A stretch of 64,000 nt of DNA, from contig NZ_DS499577.1 in NCBI RefSeq assembly GCF_000154465.1, positions 370,013 to 434,012 of the forward strand, given 5' to 3'. Below are positions 1 to 7,640 of this stretch, in pieces. Numbering within the stretch: the stretch's first letter is position 1; every line of letters starts with the position of its first letter. The position numbers and the translations under genes are program-made. The DNA comes from Alistipes putredinis DSM 17216 (GTDB lineage Bacteria; Bacteroidota; Bacteroidia; Bacteroidales; Rikenellaceae). The notes beneath the pieces were generated by a model. That model did not search any database. It was not told the origin of the DNA and saw nothing but the letters and a program-made list of their open reading frames with translations.

Positions 1-771
1 AACACGAACAAGTCCCGAGTGAACCTGCTCGATTATCTGGAAAATATCGGAAAACAGTCCGCCGAGCAGGGAAGCCGGAACTATGCCCGAACGGTGCTCA
101 ATACCGTCCGGGCATTGAAGCTGTTTCGCGGCGACTATATCGCTTTTCGGGACGTCGATAAGGAGTTTCTTTCGGAGTTTACCGATTACCTGCGGCAGAT
201 GCCGAAGGCCAGCAAATACGGCGTATTGAAAACCGGAGGGCGGTTAAGCGCCAATTCGGTTGTTTCCTATTACGGTACTTTGAGAACGGCCATCAACCGT
301 GCCTACAAAGAGGGAATCATTACCGTCAATCCGACCAAAGAGTTCGATTTCGCAAGTAAAGTGCGGCAGGAGCCGAGCCGCCGCGAGTATCTGACAATCG
401 ACGAATTGAAAACGCTGATAAATACCGAGTGCCGGCACGAGATCGTCAAGCGGGCTTTTCTGTTCAGCTGTCTGTGCGGGTTGCGCGTAAGCGACATTCG
501 CAAATTGAGGTGGTGCGACTTACAACGGAGCGGCGGGCGTGTCCGTATCGAAATCACGATGCAGAAAACCAAAGAACCGCTTTACCTGCCGATTTCGGAC
601 GAGGCGTTGAAATGGCTGCCGGAGCGCGGCGAGGCGAACGACAGTGATTATATCTTTCCGCTGACGCACGAGGGAACGGTGAATGATACGCTGCAACACT
701 GGGCGAAAGTCGCCGGAATAACCAAACACATCTCGTTTCATATCTGGAGACATCCAAGTTCTACTTTCTAA
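1..771 (+). pseudogene. Tyrosine recombinase (integrase), both ends missing
   Basis: The frame is open from the first base of the window, so the true start lies outside; the GTG at 19 is internal. About 256 residues are visible. The first ~100 form a SAM-like core-binding domain (YARTVLNTVRALKLF). The catalytic domain shows the first active Arg in CGLRVSDIRKLRW, the beta-hairpin Lys region in MQKTKEPLYLPIS and the HxxR box as FHIWRH. The frame then runs into PSSTF and a stop. Everything after the HxxR box is missing, including the LGH segment and the tyrosine nucleophile, so the product should be inactive. It points at tRNA-Lys 180 bp away, a common attachment target for such enzymes. I infer the end of an old integrated element cut by deletion or recombination near 755. 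Confidence 0.82.
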
Positions 772-877
772 TTGAGATACAATCAATTAAAGTCCTCATT
801 CTCTTAAATGGGTAACGATTTGGTAACGAAAGTGTGTCTTTTTGTGACCTTTCGTGTCTTAGGTCACAGACATTATA

Positions 878-917
878 CAAAAAAAAACTCCTACAATATC
901 AAGGTATTGTAGGAGTT
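878..917 (-). terminator. Intrinsic terminator of tRNA-Lys
   Basis: A perfect 13-bp stem (886-898 with 905-917, 6-nt loop) is followed, on the minus strand, by a run of ten T. It lies 35 bp beyond the 3' end of tRNA-Lys and is oriented to end that transcript. Confidence 0.85.
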
Positions 918-951
918 GTACATTTACTGTCCATTTCTGTCCAGCGTTTTG

Positions 952-1024
952 TGATCCCGCTGGGGCTCGAACCCAGGACCCCAACATTAAAAGTGTTGTG
1001 CTCTACCAGCTGAGCTACGGAATC
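952..1024 (-). tRNA. tRNA-Lys (anticodon TTT)
   Basis: A 73-nt cloverleaf can be drawn on the minus strand. The acceptor stem pairs GATTCCG with CGGGATC, allowing one G-T pair. The D arm reads AGCTCAGCTGGTAGAGC, the anticodon loop CTTTTAA gives UUU, and the T arm reads CTGGGTTCGAGCCCCAG. The discriminator is A and CCA is not encoded. The 3' half faces the truncated integrase at 1-771. Confidence 0.95.
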
Positions 1025-1059
1025 ATCCGCGCCAATCCGGAGTTATCCGTTTTGGTGGT

Positions 1060-1091
1060 GCAAATGTATAGAAAATTTTTGTTTTGCCAAA
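1060..1091 (-). promoter_or_regulatory. Promoter of tRNA-Lys
   Basis: On the minus strand TACATTTGC (1060-1068) fits the Bacteroidetes -7 box TAnnTTTG, with TTTG (1088-1091) 19 nt upstream. It interleaves with the divergent promoter at 1078-1108. Confidence 0.6.
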
Positions 1092-1108
1092 ATAAAACGA
1101 TATTTTTG
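1078..1108 (+). promoter_or_regulatory. Promoter of the carboxy(nor)spermidine dehydrogenase gene
   Basis: TTTG (1078-1081), a 19-nt spacer, then TATTTTTG (1101-1108) fits the Bacteroidetes consensus. The start codon is 45 nt downstream. Its -33 box lies inside the divergent tRNA-Lys promoter. Confidence 0.6.
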
Positions 1109-1152
1109 TACGGAATATTGATTATCGTAAATCTTAAAACAAGATAAATTTT

Positions 1153-2343
1153 ATGTGTAAAGCTCTGATTATCGGCGCAGGAGGCGTAGGTACCGTCGTG
1201 GCGCAGAAAATTGCTGCCAATCCGATTTTTTCGGACGTGATGCTGGCCAGCCGAACAAAAGCGAAGTGTGATGCCATTGCTGCGGCAATCGGCGGGGACC
1301 GGGTGAAGACTGCGCAGGTCGATGCCGACAATGTAGCCGATTTGTGCGAGTTGTTTCGGGCCTTCAAGCCCGATATCGTGGTGAACGTGGCGCTGCCGTA
1401 CCAGGATCTGACCATTATGGACGCCTGCCTGGAGTGCGGGGTGAACTACCTCGATACAGCGAATTATGAACCCAAGGACGAGGCGCATTTCGAGTATTCG
1501 TGGCAGTGGGCCTATCAGGAGCGCTTCAAGGAGAAAGGGCTGACGGCTATTCTGGGCTGCGGCTTCGATCCGGGAGTGACAGCTATTTTCACCGCCTATG
1601 CCGCCAAACACCATTTCGACGAGATTCACTACCTCGATATCGTGGATTGCAACGCCGGTAATCACGGCATGGCTTTCGCCACGAATTTCAATCCGGAAAT
1701 CAATATCCGCGAAGTGACTCAAAAAGGCCGTTACTACGAGAACGGCAAGTGGGTGGTGACCGAACCGCACGAGATACACAAGCCGCTTCATTATCCTGAA
1801 ATCGGCGAGCGCGAATCTTATGTGATCTACCACGAGGAGCTGGAGTCGCTGGTAAAGAACTATCCGACGATCAAGCGAGCCCGCTTCTGGATGACTTTCG
1901 GACAGGAGTACCTGACCCACCTGCGCGTGATTCAGAATATCGGCATGGCCCGTATCGATCCGATCATTTACAACGGTGTGGAGATCGTGCCGATTCAGTT
2001 CCTGAAGGCCGTGCTGCCCGATCCCAAGTCGCTGGGTGCGAACTATCACGGCCAGACTTCGATCGGCTGCCGCATCCGGGGTATCAAGGACGGCAAGGAG
2101 CGTACGTATTATATTTACAACAACTGCGATCACGAGAAGGCGTTCCAGGAGACCGGTACGCAGGCCGTGAGCTTTACTACGGGCGTTCCGGCGGCGCTGG
2201 GCGCTTCGATGTGGGCCAAGGGGCTTTGGCGCGGTGCGGGCGTGTTCAACGTCGAGGAGTTCGATCCTGATCCGTTCCTGGCCGAACTGGGACCGCAGGG
2301 ATTGCCCTGGGTCGAGAAATTCGACGTCGATCTGGAAGTCTGA
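1153..2343 (+). CDS. Carboxynorspermidine/carboxyspermidine dehydrogenase (saccharopine dehydrogenase family)
   Basis: This 396-residue cytosolic enzyme reductively joins aspartate semialdehyde to putrescine (or diaminopropane), using NADPH, to give carboxyspermidine (or carboxynorspermidine), the first step of the alternative spermidine route. The N-terminus has a Rossmann fold with GAGGVGTVVAQK at residues 8-19, followed by a saccharopine-dehydrogenase-like core (NVALPYQDLTIMDACL; GCGFDPGVTAIF). Length and motifs fit the Bacteroidetes members. The next gene downstream is nspC, which decarboxylates this product, so the pair forms a pathway; a terminator at 2367-2400 and a separate nspC promoter indicate independent transcription. 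Whether the physiological substrate is putrescine or diaminopropane cannot be told from sequence; spermidine is usual in this phylum. Confidence 0.9.
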   Translation: MCKALIIGAGGVGTVVAQKIAANPIFSDVMLASRTKAKCDAIAAAIGGDRVKTAQVDADNVADLCELFRAFKPDIVVNVALPYQDLTIMDACLECGVNYLDTANYEPKDEAHFEYSWQWAYQERFKEKGLTAILGCGFDPGVTAIFTAYAAKHHFDEIHYLDIVDCNAGNHGMAFATNFNPEINIREVTQKGRYYENGKWVVTEPHEIHKPLHYPEIGERESYVIYHEELESLVKNYPTIKRARFWMTFGQEYLTHLRVIQNIGMARIDPIIYNGVEIVPIQFLKAVLPDPKSLGANYHGQTSIGCRIRGIKDGKERTYYIYNNCDHEKAFQETGTQAVSFTTGVPAALGASMWAKGLWRGAGVFNVEEFDPDPFLAELGPQGLPWVEKFDVDLEV

Positions 2344-2366
2344 TCGGGTTTCGATAATTGGTTTGA

Positions 2367-2400
2367 AAGTCCGGATGGTATGTACCGTCCGGACTTTTTT
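2367..2400 (+). terminator. Intrinsic terminator after the dehydrogenase gene
   Basis: AAGTCCGGA pairs with TCCGGACTT around an extended inner stem (GGTA/TACC), followed by a T run ending at 2400. It lies 24 bp after the stop codon. Confidence 0.85.
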
Positions 2401-2465
2401 ATCGGTCTGTATTGGTGTGAAAAGAGGTAGGTATAAATACTTATTTATTCCAAATAGCCGGGATT

Positions 2466-2501
2466 TTTGAATCCCGGTTGGGAGGTTTTTTCTATTTTTG
2501 C
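2466..2501 (+). promoter_or_regulatory. Promoter of nspC
   Basis: TATTTTTGC (2493-2501) is a good -7 box, with TTTG at 2466-2469 (23-nt spacer). The TTTG forms the loop of a small perfect hairpin (CCGGGATT 2458-2465 with AATCCCGG 2470-2477), which could be an operator or simply part of the preceding transcript end. Confidence 0.5.
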
Positions 2502-2528
2502 GTGAATTTGAAACAGCATCGGAAATCC

Positions 2529-3659
2529 ATGATCGATTTTCAAAAATTACCTTCTCCCTGCTTTGTGCTGGATGAGCAGTTGCTCGATCGGAATTTGGCG
2601 GTCATCGACCGCGTTCGCCGGGAGAGCGGTGCCGAAGTGATCGTCGCTTTGAAGGCCTGTGCCATGTGGAGTATTTTCCCGGAGCTTGCGCAACATTCCG
2701 ACGGAGCCACCGCTTCGTCGCTGGCCGAGGCGAGGCTGGTTTTCGAGGAGTTCGGCCGTCCGGCGCATACGTACGCTCCGGTATATACCGACCGGAATAT
2801 CGAAGAGATTCTCGATTGCAGCGATCACATCACCTTCAATTCCGTTGCGCAGTTCGAACGGTTCGGACAGATGGCCCTGCTGCGCGGTATTTCGTGCGGC
2901 CTGCGGATCAACCCCGGCTATTCGCCGGTAGAAACCGATCTCTATAACCCTTGCGTGCCCGGTTCGCGGCTGGGTATTCCTGCCGGGGAGCTGAAGGAGC
3001 TGCCCGCCGGGGTGGAAGGATTGCATTTCCACGTGCTGTGCGAGTCCCGCCCCGAACATTTGCGCTTGGCGCTCGATGCCGTCGAAAAGCGTTTCGGTCG
3101 TTTCCTCGACCGGATCAAATGGCTCAATATGGGCGGCGGACACCTTATGACCCACAAGGATTACGATTGCGACGAGCTGATCCGCATTTTGCAGGAGTTC
3201 AAGGCGAAATATCCGAACCTGCGCTTGATCCTGGAGCCCGGCAGCGCCTTCACTTGGCGGACGGGTTACCTGGTTTCGACCGTGGAGGACATCGTTGAGA
3301 ACGGCGGCGTGCGTACGGCGATGCTCGACGTGTCGTTCGCCTGCCACATGCCCGACTGCCTGGAGATGCCCTATAAACCGGCGATCCTGGGGGCCCGCGA
3401 TCCGGAACCGGGAGAGAAGGGTTGGCGTATGGGCGGCAACAGTTGTCTGGCCGGGGATTACTACGGGGATTGGATCTTCGACCGCGACCTGCGGGTCGGC
3501 GATCGCATCGTGTTCGAGGATATGATTCACTATACGATGGTCAAGACCACGATGTTCAACGGCGTGGCGCATCCTGCGATCGCCATCGTGCGCCGCGACG
3601 GAGCAATAGAAATAATCAGAGAATTCGGCTACGAGGATTTCAAGTCCCGTATGTCGTAA
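2529..3659 (+). CDS. nspC: Carboxynorspermidine/carboxyspermidine decarboxylase
   Basis: PLP-dependent decarboxylase of the alanine racemase/ornithine decarboxylase fold-III type (376 residues). It removes the carboxyl group from carboxyspermidine to give spermidine. I chose the ATG at 2529 because the protein then begins MIDFQKLPSPCFVLDE, the usual NspC start; an upstream frame-open ATG at 2478 lies before the promoter's -7 box. Visible features are the PLP-lysine region (EVIVALKACAMWSIFP, residues 36-51), the glycine-rich phosphate-binding stretch (KWLNMGGGHLMTHKDYD) and the C-terminal Cys/Asp substrate site region (GNSCLAGDYYGDW). It is followed after 17 bp by the cysteate synthase homologue, so the two are probably co-transcribed. 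Confidence 0.93.
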   Translation: MIDFQKLPSPCFVLDEQLLDRNLAVIDRVRRESGAEVIVALKACAMWSIFPELAQHSDGATASSLAEARLVFEEFGRPAHTYAPVYTDRNIEEILDCSDHITFNSVAQFERFGQMALLRGISCGLRINPGYSPVETDLYNPCVPGSRLGIPAGELKELPAGVEGLHFHVLCESRPEHLRLALDAVEKRFGRFLDRIKWLNMGGGHLMTHKDYDCDELIRILQEFKAKYPNLRLILEPGSAFTWRTGYLVSTVEDIVENGGVRTAMLDVSFACHMPDCLEMPYKPAILGARDPEPGEKGWRMGGNSCLAGDYYGDWIFDRDLRVGDRIVFEDMIHYTMVKTTMFNGVAHPAIAIVRRDGAIEIIREFGYEDFKSRMS

Positions 3660-3676
3660 TAATTAAACCGCAATAG

Positions 3677-4969
3677 ATGAAAGATTTTACCCCTACTTCC
3701 TACACGCTGGAGTGTGTCGCTACCGGCCGGGAGTTTCCGGACGAAGGGTGGACGCTGGACGATGCCCAGTGCAAGTGTCCTTCGTTGATCCGTACTCGTT
3801 ATGCAAAAAAGCAGCTCGAACTCAAATCCGATGAATACGGGTTCTACAAGTTCGCCGACTGGTTGCCTGTTCGGCGAATGCTGGAAAATTCGAAGGCTCC
3901 GGTGACCTACAAAAGTAAAGGGTTGGCTGCGCACCTCGGGCTGGAAAATCTCTACATTACCTTCAACGGCTATTACCCGGCTATCGGGGCGCACATGACT
4001 ACCTGTTCGTTCAAGGAAACGGAGGCTTACAGCGTCTGTGCCCGTATCGACGAGAACGAGAAGCGGGTGCTTGTCGTGGCGTCGGCCGGCAATACGGCCC
4101 GCGCCTTCGCCAAGGTCTGCTCCGACAACCGGATTCCGCTGCTCTTGTCGGTGCCTGCCGACAACCTCGATGCCCTGTGGTTCGACGGACCGCTGGATCC
4201 TTGCGTGAAACTGATCTGTTCGGAGAAGGGCGGAGATTATTTCGATGCGATCCATTTGAGCAACCTGGCACTCAAGAGCGATAAGTTTTATGCCGAGGGC
4301 GGTGCGAAGAACGTGGCACGCCGCGACGGTATGGCGACTACCGTACTGTCGGCAGCGACGATCATCGGTCGGATCCCCGATTACTATTTCCAGGCCGTCG
4401 GCAGTGGTACGGGTGCCATTGCCGCATGGGAAGCCAATATGCGCCTTATCGAGGACGGCCGTTTCGGTAGTCACCTGATGAAGCTGATGGTTTCGCAGAA
4501 CGCGCCGTTCGTGCCGATGTATAACGCCTGGCGGGAGGATTCGCGCGACATGCTCCATTACGACGACGACAAAGCCCGCCGCGATGTGGAGATCATCGAC
4601 GCCAAGGTGCTGTCGAACCGCAAACCGCCTTATAGTATCGCCGGCGGTCTTTACGATGCGCTGAAAGCCACCGACGGCGAGATGTTCGCGCTGACCAATG
4701 CCCACGCCCGCAAAGCGCGGCGTCTGTTCCTCGAGTTGGAAGGCGTCGATATCTATTCGGCGGCCGGCATCGCCACCGCATCGCTCATCAAGGCCGTAGA
4801 AGAGGGCAAGATCGCCAAAGATGCCGTGGTGATGTTGAATATTACGGGCGGCGGCGAACTCCATTTCAAGGAGGATAAAACGCTGTGGTACCTGAAGCCC
4901 GATCATGTTTTCCCGATCGATCCCGACCCGGAGGAGGTGATCGCCAAAACGGAAGCCCTGTTCGCATAA
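3677..4969 (+). CDS. Cysteate synthase homologue (threonine-synthase-like, PLP enzyme)
   Basis: A 430-residue fold-type-II PLP enzyme. The PLP lysine is in TTCSFKETEAYS (about residues 111-122), the substrate-binding loop in VASAGNTARAF and the phosphate-binding stretch in VGSGTGAI. The SFKETEA variant and overall length match the cysteate synthase branch (O-phosphoserine plus sulfite to cysteate), first described for coenzyme M synthesis in Methanosarcina, rather than true threonine synthase. In Bacteroidetes such as Alistipes and Chryseobacterium the homologue feeds sulfonolipid (capnine) synthesis, where an acyltransferase condenses cysteate with a fatty acyl group; that partner is not in this window. 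It lies 17 bp behind nspC and ends at a strong bidirectional terminator. A divergent threonine synthase is the main alternative. Confidence 0.75.
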   Translation: MKDFTPTSYTLECVATGREFPDEGWTLDDAQCKCPSLIRTRYAKKQLELKSDEYGFYKFADWLPVRRMLENSKAPVTYKSKGLAAHLGLENLYITFNGYYPAIGAHMTTCSFKETEAYSVCARIDENEKRVLVVASAGNTARAFAKVCSDNRIPLLLSVPADNLDALWFDGPLDPCVKLICSEKGGDYFDAIHLSNLALKSDKFYAEGGAKNVARRDGMATTVLSAATIIGRIPDYYFQAVGSGTGAIAAWEANMRLIEDGRFGSHLMKLMVSQNAPFVPMYNAWREDSRDMLHYDDDKARRDVEIIDAKVLSNRKPPYSIAGGLYDALKATDGEMFALTNAHARKARRLFLELEGVDIYSAAGIATASLIKAVEEGKIAKDAVVMLNITGGGELHFKEDKTLWYLKPDHVFPIDPDPEEVIAKTEALFA

Positions 4970-5004
4970 AATAGCGTTCGGACGATCCGAAAAGGCCGGC
5001 GCGA

Positions 5005-5049
5005 CGAAAAAAGAGGGGACGATACGGAAAATCGTCCCCTCTTTTTTCG
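5005..5049. terminator. Bidirectional terminator between the cysteate synthase homologue and the heme operon
   Basis: A perfect 19-bp stem (5005-5023 with 5031-5049, 7-nt loop) has A and T runs on both arms, so it can end the plus-strand operon from the left and the long minus-strand hmu operon from the right. Confidence 0.9.
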
Positions 5050-5060
5050 TTTGTCTGCGA

Positions 5061-5927
5061 TCAGAACGTCGAGGTCATGTCTTTGGGTACGCAGATGAAG
5101 AAATCGGCCTTACCGAGTGCTTCGGGATCGAGCTTGTCGGTATTTTCCTGCCGGATGACCTCCACCGTGCCGATCTTCAGACCGGGACGGTACTGATTGA
5201 GGTAGGTAATGATGCCGCAGTGGTCCGTCGAGTGGAAGTTGCCGTTCATGTGGACGAGTTTCGACTGCATCCGTTCGGCGATCGACCAGGCCATCGTAGC
5301 GTCTTTGACCGCTTGTGCCTTCGAAAGGTTTTCTGCGGCGCTCTGTTTCATCCCCGGCATCTTCATGGCCCCGAAATATTCATCCACGCTCTTGTTGGGC
5401 ACGTAATTCAGGGGCAGCGGTGCGATATACCGTTTCGCCTCGTCCGAAAGCCCGTCCAGCGCTTCGAATCCGCCTTTGGCGACCATGTTGGCGTAGCGGC
5501 GTGCTACGTTCGTGGCGACGAAGGGAATCTTGTGCTCTTTGGCGAATTCGACGATCGGAGAGTAGTCGGTCTTGTAGTTGGGCCAGAGCTTGGCTTCGGC
5601 GTTGAACCGTTCGGGGGTAATCATTCCGGCCAGGTATTCGTCGAGGATCAGCTGATTGTCCCGCTCGAACATTTCGGCGCCGATCATCAGCCGGTCGCCG
5701 TGCCGGTCGTAAAGGTCTTTGACGATTTCGTATTCCATCCAGTGGGCGATGGGGCAGTTGTGGATTTCGCCGATGAATACGACATCCTGCCGTTCGAGCA
5801 CGTCCATCATCTGCGTGTAATCGACCCGATTGCCCTGGGCGTCGAACAGCGTGTAGGCATTTTTCTCCTGTGCCCAACCGAGCGTTGCGGTCAGGCAGCA
5901 GATCAACGATACGAGGATCTTTTTCAT
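5061..5927 (-). CDS. ChaN-like heme-associated protein, last gene of the hmu operon
   Basis: A 288-residue exported protein. The start at 5927 gives a signal peptide (MKKILVSLICCLTATLGWA, then Q); the frame is open further upstream but that would overlap the preceding gene. The ChaN/DUF399 core is clear: FIGEIHNCPIAHW near residues 46-58, the GAEMFERDNQ stretch, and HMNGNFHSTDHCG near the C-terminus. Family members (Campylobacter ChaN, Pseudomonas PhuW) bind heme and sit in iron or heme uptake loci. It starts 16 bp after the DUF2149 gene and shares its operon, which supports a role in handling heme after uptake. No clear lipobox Cys is placed as in classical ChaN, so I expect a soluble periplasmic protein. 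Whether it is catalytic is unknown. Confidence 0.8.
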   Translation of the reverse strand: MKKILVSLICCLTATLGWAQEKNAYTLFDAQGNRVDYTQMMDVLERQDVVFIGEIHNCPIAHWMEYEIVKDLYDRHGDRLMIGAEMFERDNQLILDEYLAGMITPERFNAEAKLWPNYKTDYSPIVEFAKEHKIPFVATNVARRYANMVAKGGFEALDGLSDEAKRYIAPLPLNYVPNKSVDEYFGAMKMPGMKQSAAENLSKAQAVKDATMAWSIAERMQSKLVHMNGNFHSTDHCGIITYLNQYRPGLKIGTVEVIRQENTDKLDPEALGKADFFICVPKDMTSTF

Positions 5928-5943
5928 TTTTCCGTTCTGTTTA

Positions 5944-6276
5944 TTATTCTGGTACATAAATGATTTCTCCGTTTTCCAGTTCGTAGGCGATGCCGACGCG
6001 CTTGCCTTTCGCACCGGAACCCTGCTGTTCGGAGGGGGTGTATTTGTTGATCTTGTTGCCCTCCTTCATGATGATCTCCATATTTTCCTTGCCGGGGTTC
6101 TTCACTACGGTGAAATCTTCCTGCGTGAATACTTCGGTCATGTTCATATGCATTACCATAGCGACCATCAGCGCTACGGCGAAGACCATCGCCACGTCGA
6201 ACAGATTGACCACCACGCTCAGCGGATCGGAGTCTTCCTGTACGGCGAACTTGCTTTTTCTTCGGGTCGGTTTCAT
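5944..6276 (-). CDS. hmuV: DUF2149 protein, HmuV-type component of heme uptake
   Basis: A 110-residue protein of the DUF2149 family. A cytoplasmic N-terminus rich in basic residues (MKPTRRKSKFAVQEDSDPLS) is followed by one membrane segment (residues ~22-44, VVNLFDVAMVFAVALMVAMVM) and a small periplasmic domain. The topology resembles ExbD/TolR: a conserved Asp (VNLFDVAM) lies at the membrane entry. Its ATG overlaps the stop of the ExbB/TolQ-like gene by 4 nt (ATGA), implying translational coupling and a joint complex. In Porphyromonas gingivalis the equivalent pair is named HmuU and HmuV. The ExbD-like role is inference. Confidence 0.8.
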   Translation of the reverse strand: MKPTRRKSKFAVQEDSDPLSVVVNLFDVAMVFAVALMVAMVMHMNMTEVFTQEDFTVVKNPGKENMEIIMKEGNKINKYTPSEQQGSGAKGKRVGIAYELENGEIIYVPE

Positions 6277-6875
6277 GCTTCCGTGTTTTTTTCGATCAGT
6301 TTCCGTGATACGTAGTCCAGGTTATTGACATCCTTGGCATACCAGCGCTGCTTGAATTGCAGGGATACCAGGCCCACGCCGCTGATCACGAGGCCCACGA
6401 CCGTCGTGGCGAATACGACCTGCATATTGTAGGACATACCTGCGATGTCGCCCGTCGAGAGTCCCACGAGCGCCGGGCTCATGGCGATCAGCGTGCCGAT
6501 CAGACCCAGTACGGGGCCGATCTTGGTGAGAAGTTTGGACAGGATCACGTCCTTCTCGGCGTCGTTCTCGAAATTCGAGATCAGGTAGTCTGCGTAATCC
6601 TGGCTGGCCGGGTTGGTCAGCAGGTCGCGCAGATAGCGGATGTAGAGCGAGTTGTCTTTCGCGGGCAGCGCTTTGCGCAGGTCGTCCACCTTGTCCGGTG
6701 TCAGGTTTTTGATCAGGTCGTTCAGTCGCTTGTCGTTCTTGCGTTTGGCCATGTATTGGTTGTAGATGCCGCCCACGAGCAGCAGGGCGCGGATGAACAG
6801 CAGCAACAGCAGCAGAATATCCGGGATAAGCAGGCTGTTGGCCACCCAGAAAAGTACTTGTGAAATGGTTTCCAT
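6273..6875 (-). CDS. hmuU: MotA/TolQ/ExbB-family proton channel, HmuU type
   Basis: A 200-residue inner-membrane protein with an N-terminal membrane helix (residues ~12-36), a cytoplasmic loop (RKNDKRLNDLIKNLTPDKVDD...), and two C-terminal helices (VILSKLLTKIGPVLGLIGTL and MQVVFATTVVGLVISGVGLV). The glycine-rich GPVLGLIGTL stretch is the family signature. ExbB/TolQ proteins form pentameric channels that use proton flow to drive an outer-envelope task with an ExbD-like partner; the next gene supplies a candidate partner (DUF2149). In this operon it may power HmuS rather than TonB, since it is always found with CobN-like HmuS in hmu loci. It lies 15 bp after the hmuT stop. Confidence 0.83.
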   Translation of the reverse strand: METISQVLFWVANSLLIPDILLLLLLFIRALLLVGGIYNQYMAKRKNDKRLNDLIKNLTPDKVDDLRKALPAKDNSLYIRYLRDLLTNPASQDYADYLISNFENDAEKDVILSKLLTKIGPVLGLIGTLIAMSPALVGLSTGDIAGMSYNMQVVFATTVVGLVISGVGLVSLQFKQRWYAKDVNNLDYVSRKLIEKNTEA

Positions 6876-6890
6876 ATAAGTTTATTTGTT

Positions 6891-7631
6891 TTACGATTTC
6901 TTGGAATTTATGACGGTTCGGGGTTGTGCCGAATGTTTTTTGCGGGCGTTTCGCTTTTGCAGGACGATCCATTTGATGCGGTTCCAGAGCGCCCCAAGCA
7001 CGAAGAGAACCAGGAACAGTCCGAAGGCGAATCCCAGTGCCCGCCAGTTCGTCGGCTCATCGACCGCCGGATAGGTTACATTGCCGTTGACGGTGGTCAG
7101 CAGACCGATGATGCAGACGAAGAGGCTCACCAGAAAGTGCGTCTCCAGCCGCATCTCCTTTTCCGGCAGCAGGAGCCGGAAAAGGTGGCAGAGCAGCGGG
7201 AACAGCACGACGACGGCTGCGGCGAACGCATAGGAGATCGCCGAGAACGACGTTCCGGGAAAACTGAACACCAATTCGGTCTGCAGGTAGAACAGCACGG
7301 GGAAGACGAGTAGGCTGGGGTACCACTTCAGGGGTTTCACCCACCACCGTTCCTGTTGTCCGAACCAACCCCGCAGCACGGCGATGCAGTAGGCGAAGCA
7401 GACGACCGATTCGAGCGTGATGATAACGGCCATATTTTGCAGAGCCGTCGTGTTTTGCAGGTAGTCGGCCAACTGTGTCTTCGATTGCAGAATGGCGTAC
7501 GGGTAGGTCGCGATGACGAAGGCGCCGCACACCGCTCCGAACAGAGCGGCCTGCCAGATCCTCCAGAAACTGAGTTTGAGCACGCAGTTGATGAGGATGA
7601 ACAGGATGAGTACGCTGATGATTAGTTGCAT
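6891..7631 (-). CDS. hmuT: Polytopic membrane protein, HmuT type
   Basis: A 246-residue integral membrane protein with about six hydrophobic segments (around residues 3-20, 28-48, 68-88, 106-124, 134-158, 168-186, 203-222) and a highly basic C-terminal tail (RNARKKHSAQPRTVINSKKS). No catalytic motif is visible. Identification rests on position: it sits between the CobN-like gene (9-bp gap) and the ExbB-like gene, exactly as HmuT in the P. gingivalis hmuYRSTUV order. It may anchor HmuS or pass porphyrin or iron across the inner membrane; no function is assigned by sequence alone. Confidence 0.7.
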   Translation of the reverse strand: MQLIISVLILFILINCVLKLSFWRIWQAALFGAVCGAFVIATYPYAILQSKTQLADYLQNTTALQNMAVIITLESVVCFAYCIAVLRGWFGQQERWWVKPLKWYPSLLVFPVLFYLQTELVFSFPGTSFSAISYAFAAAVVVLFPLLCHLFRLLLPEKEMRLETHFLVSLFVCIIGLLTTVNGNVTYPAVDEPTNWRALGFAFGLFLVLFVLGALWNRIKWIVLQKRNARKKHSAQPRTVINSKKS

Positions 7632-7640
7632 AGTATCGTA

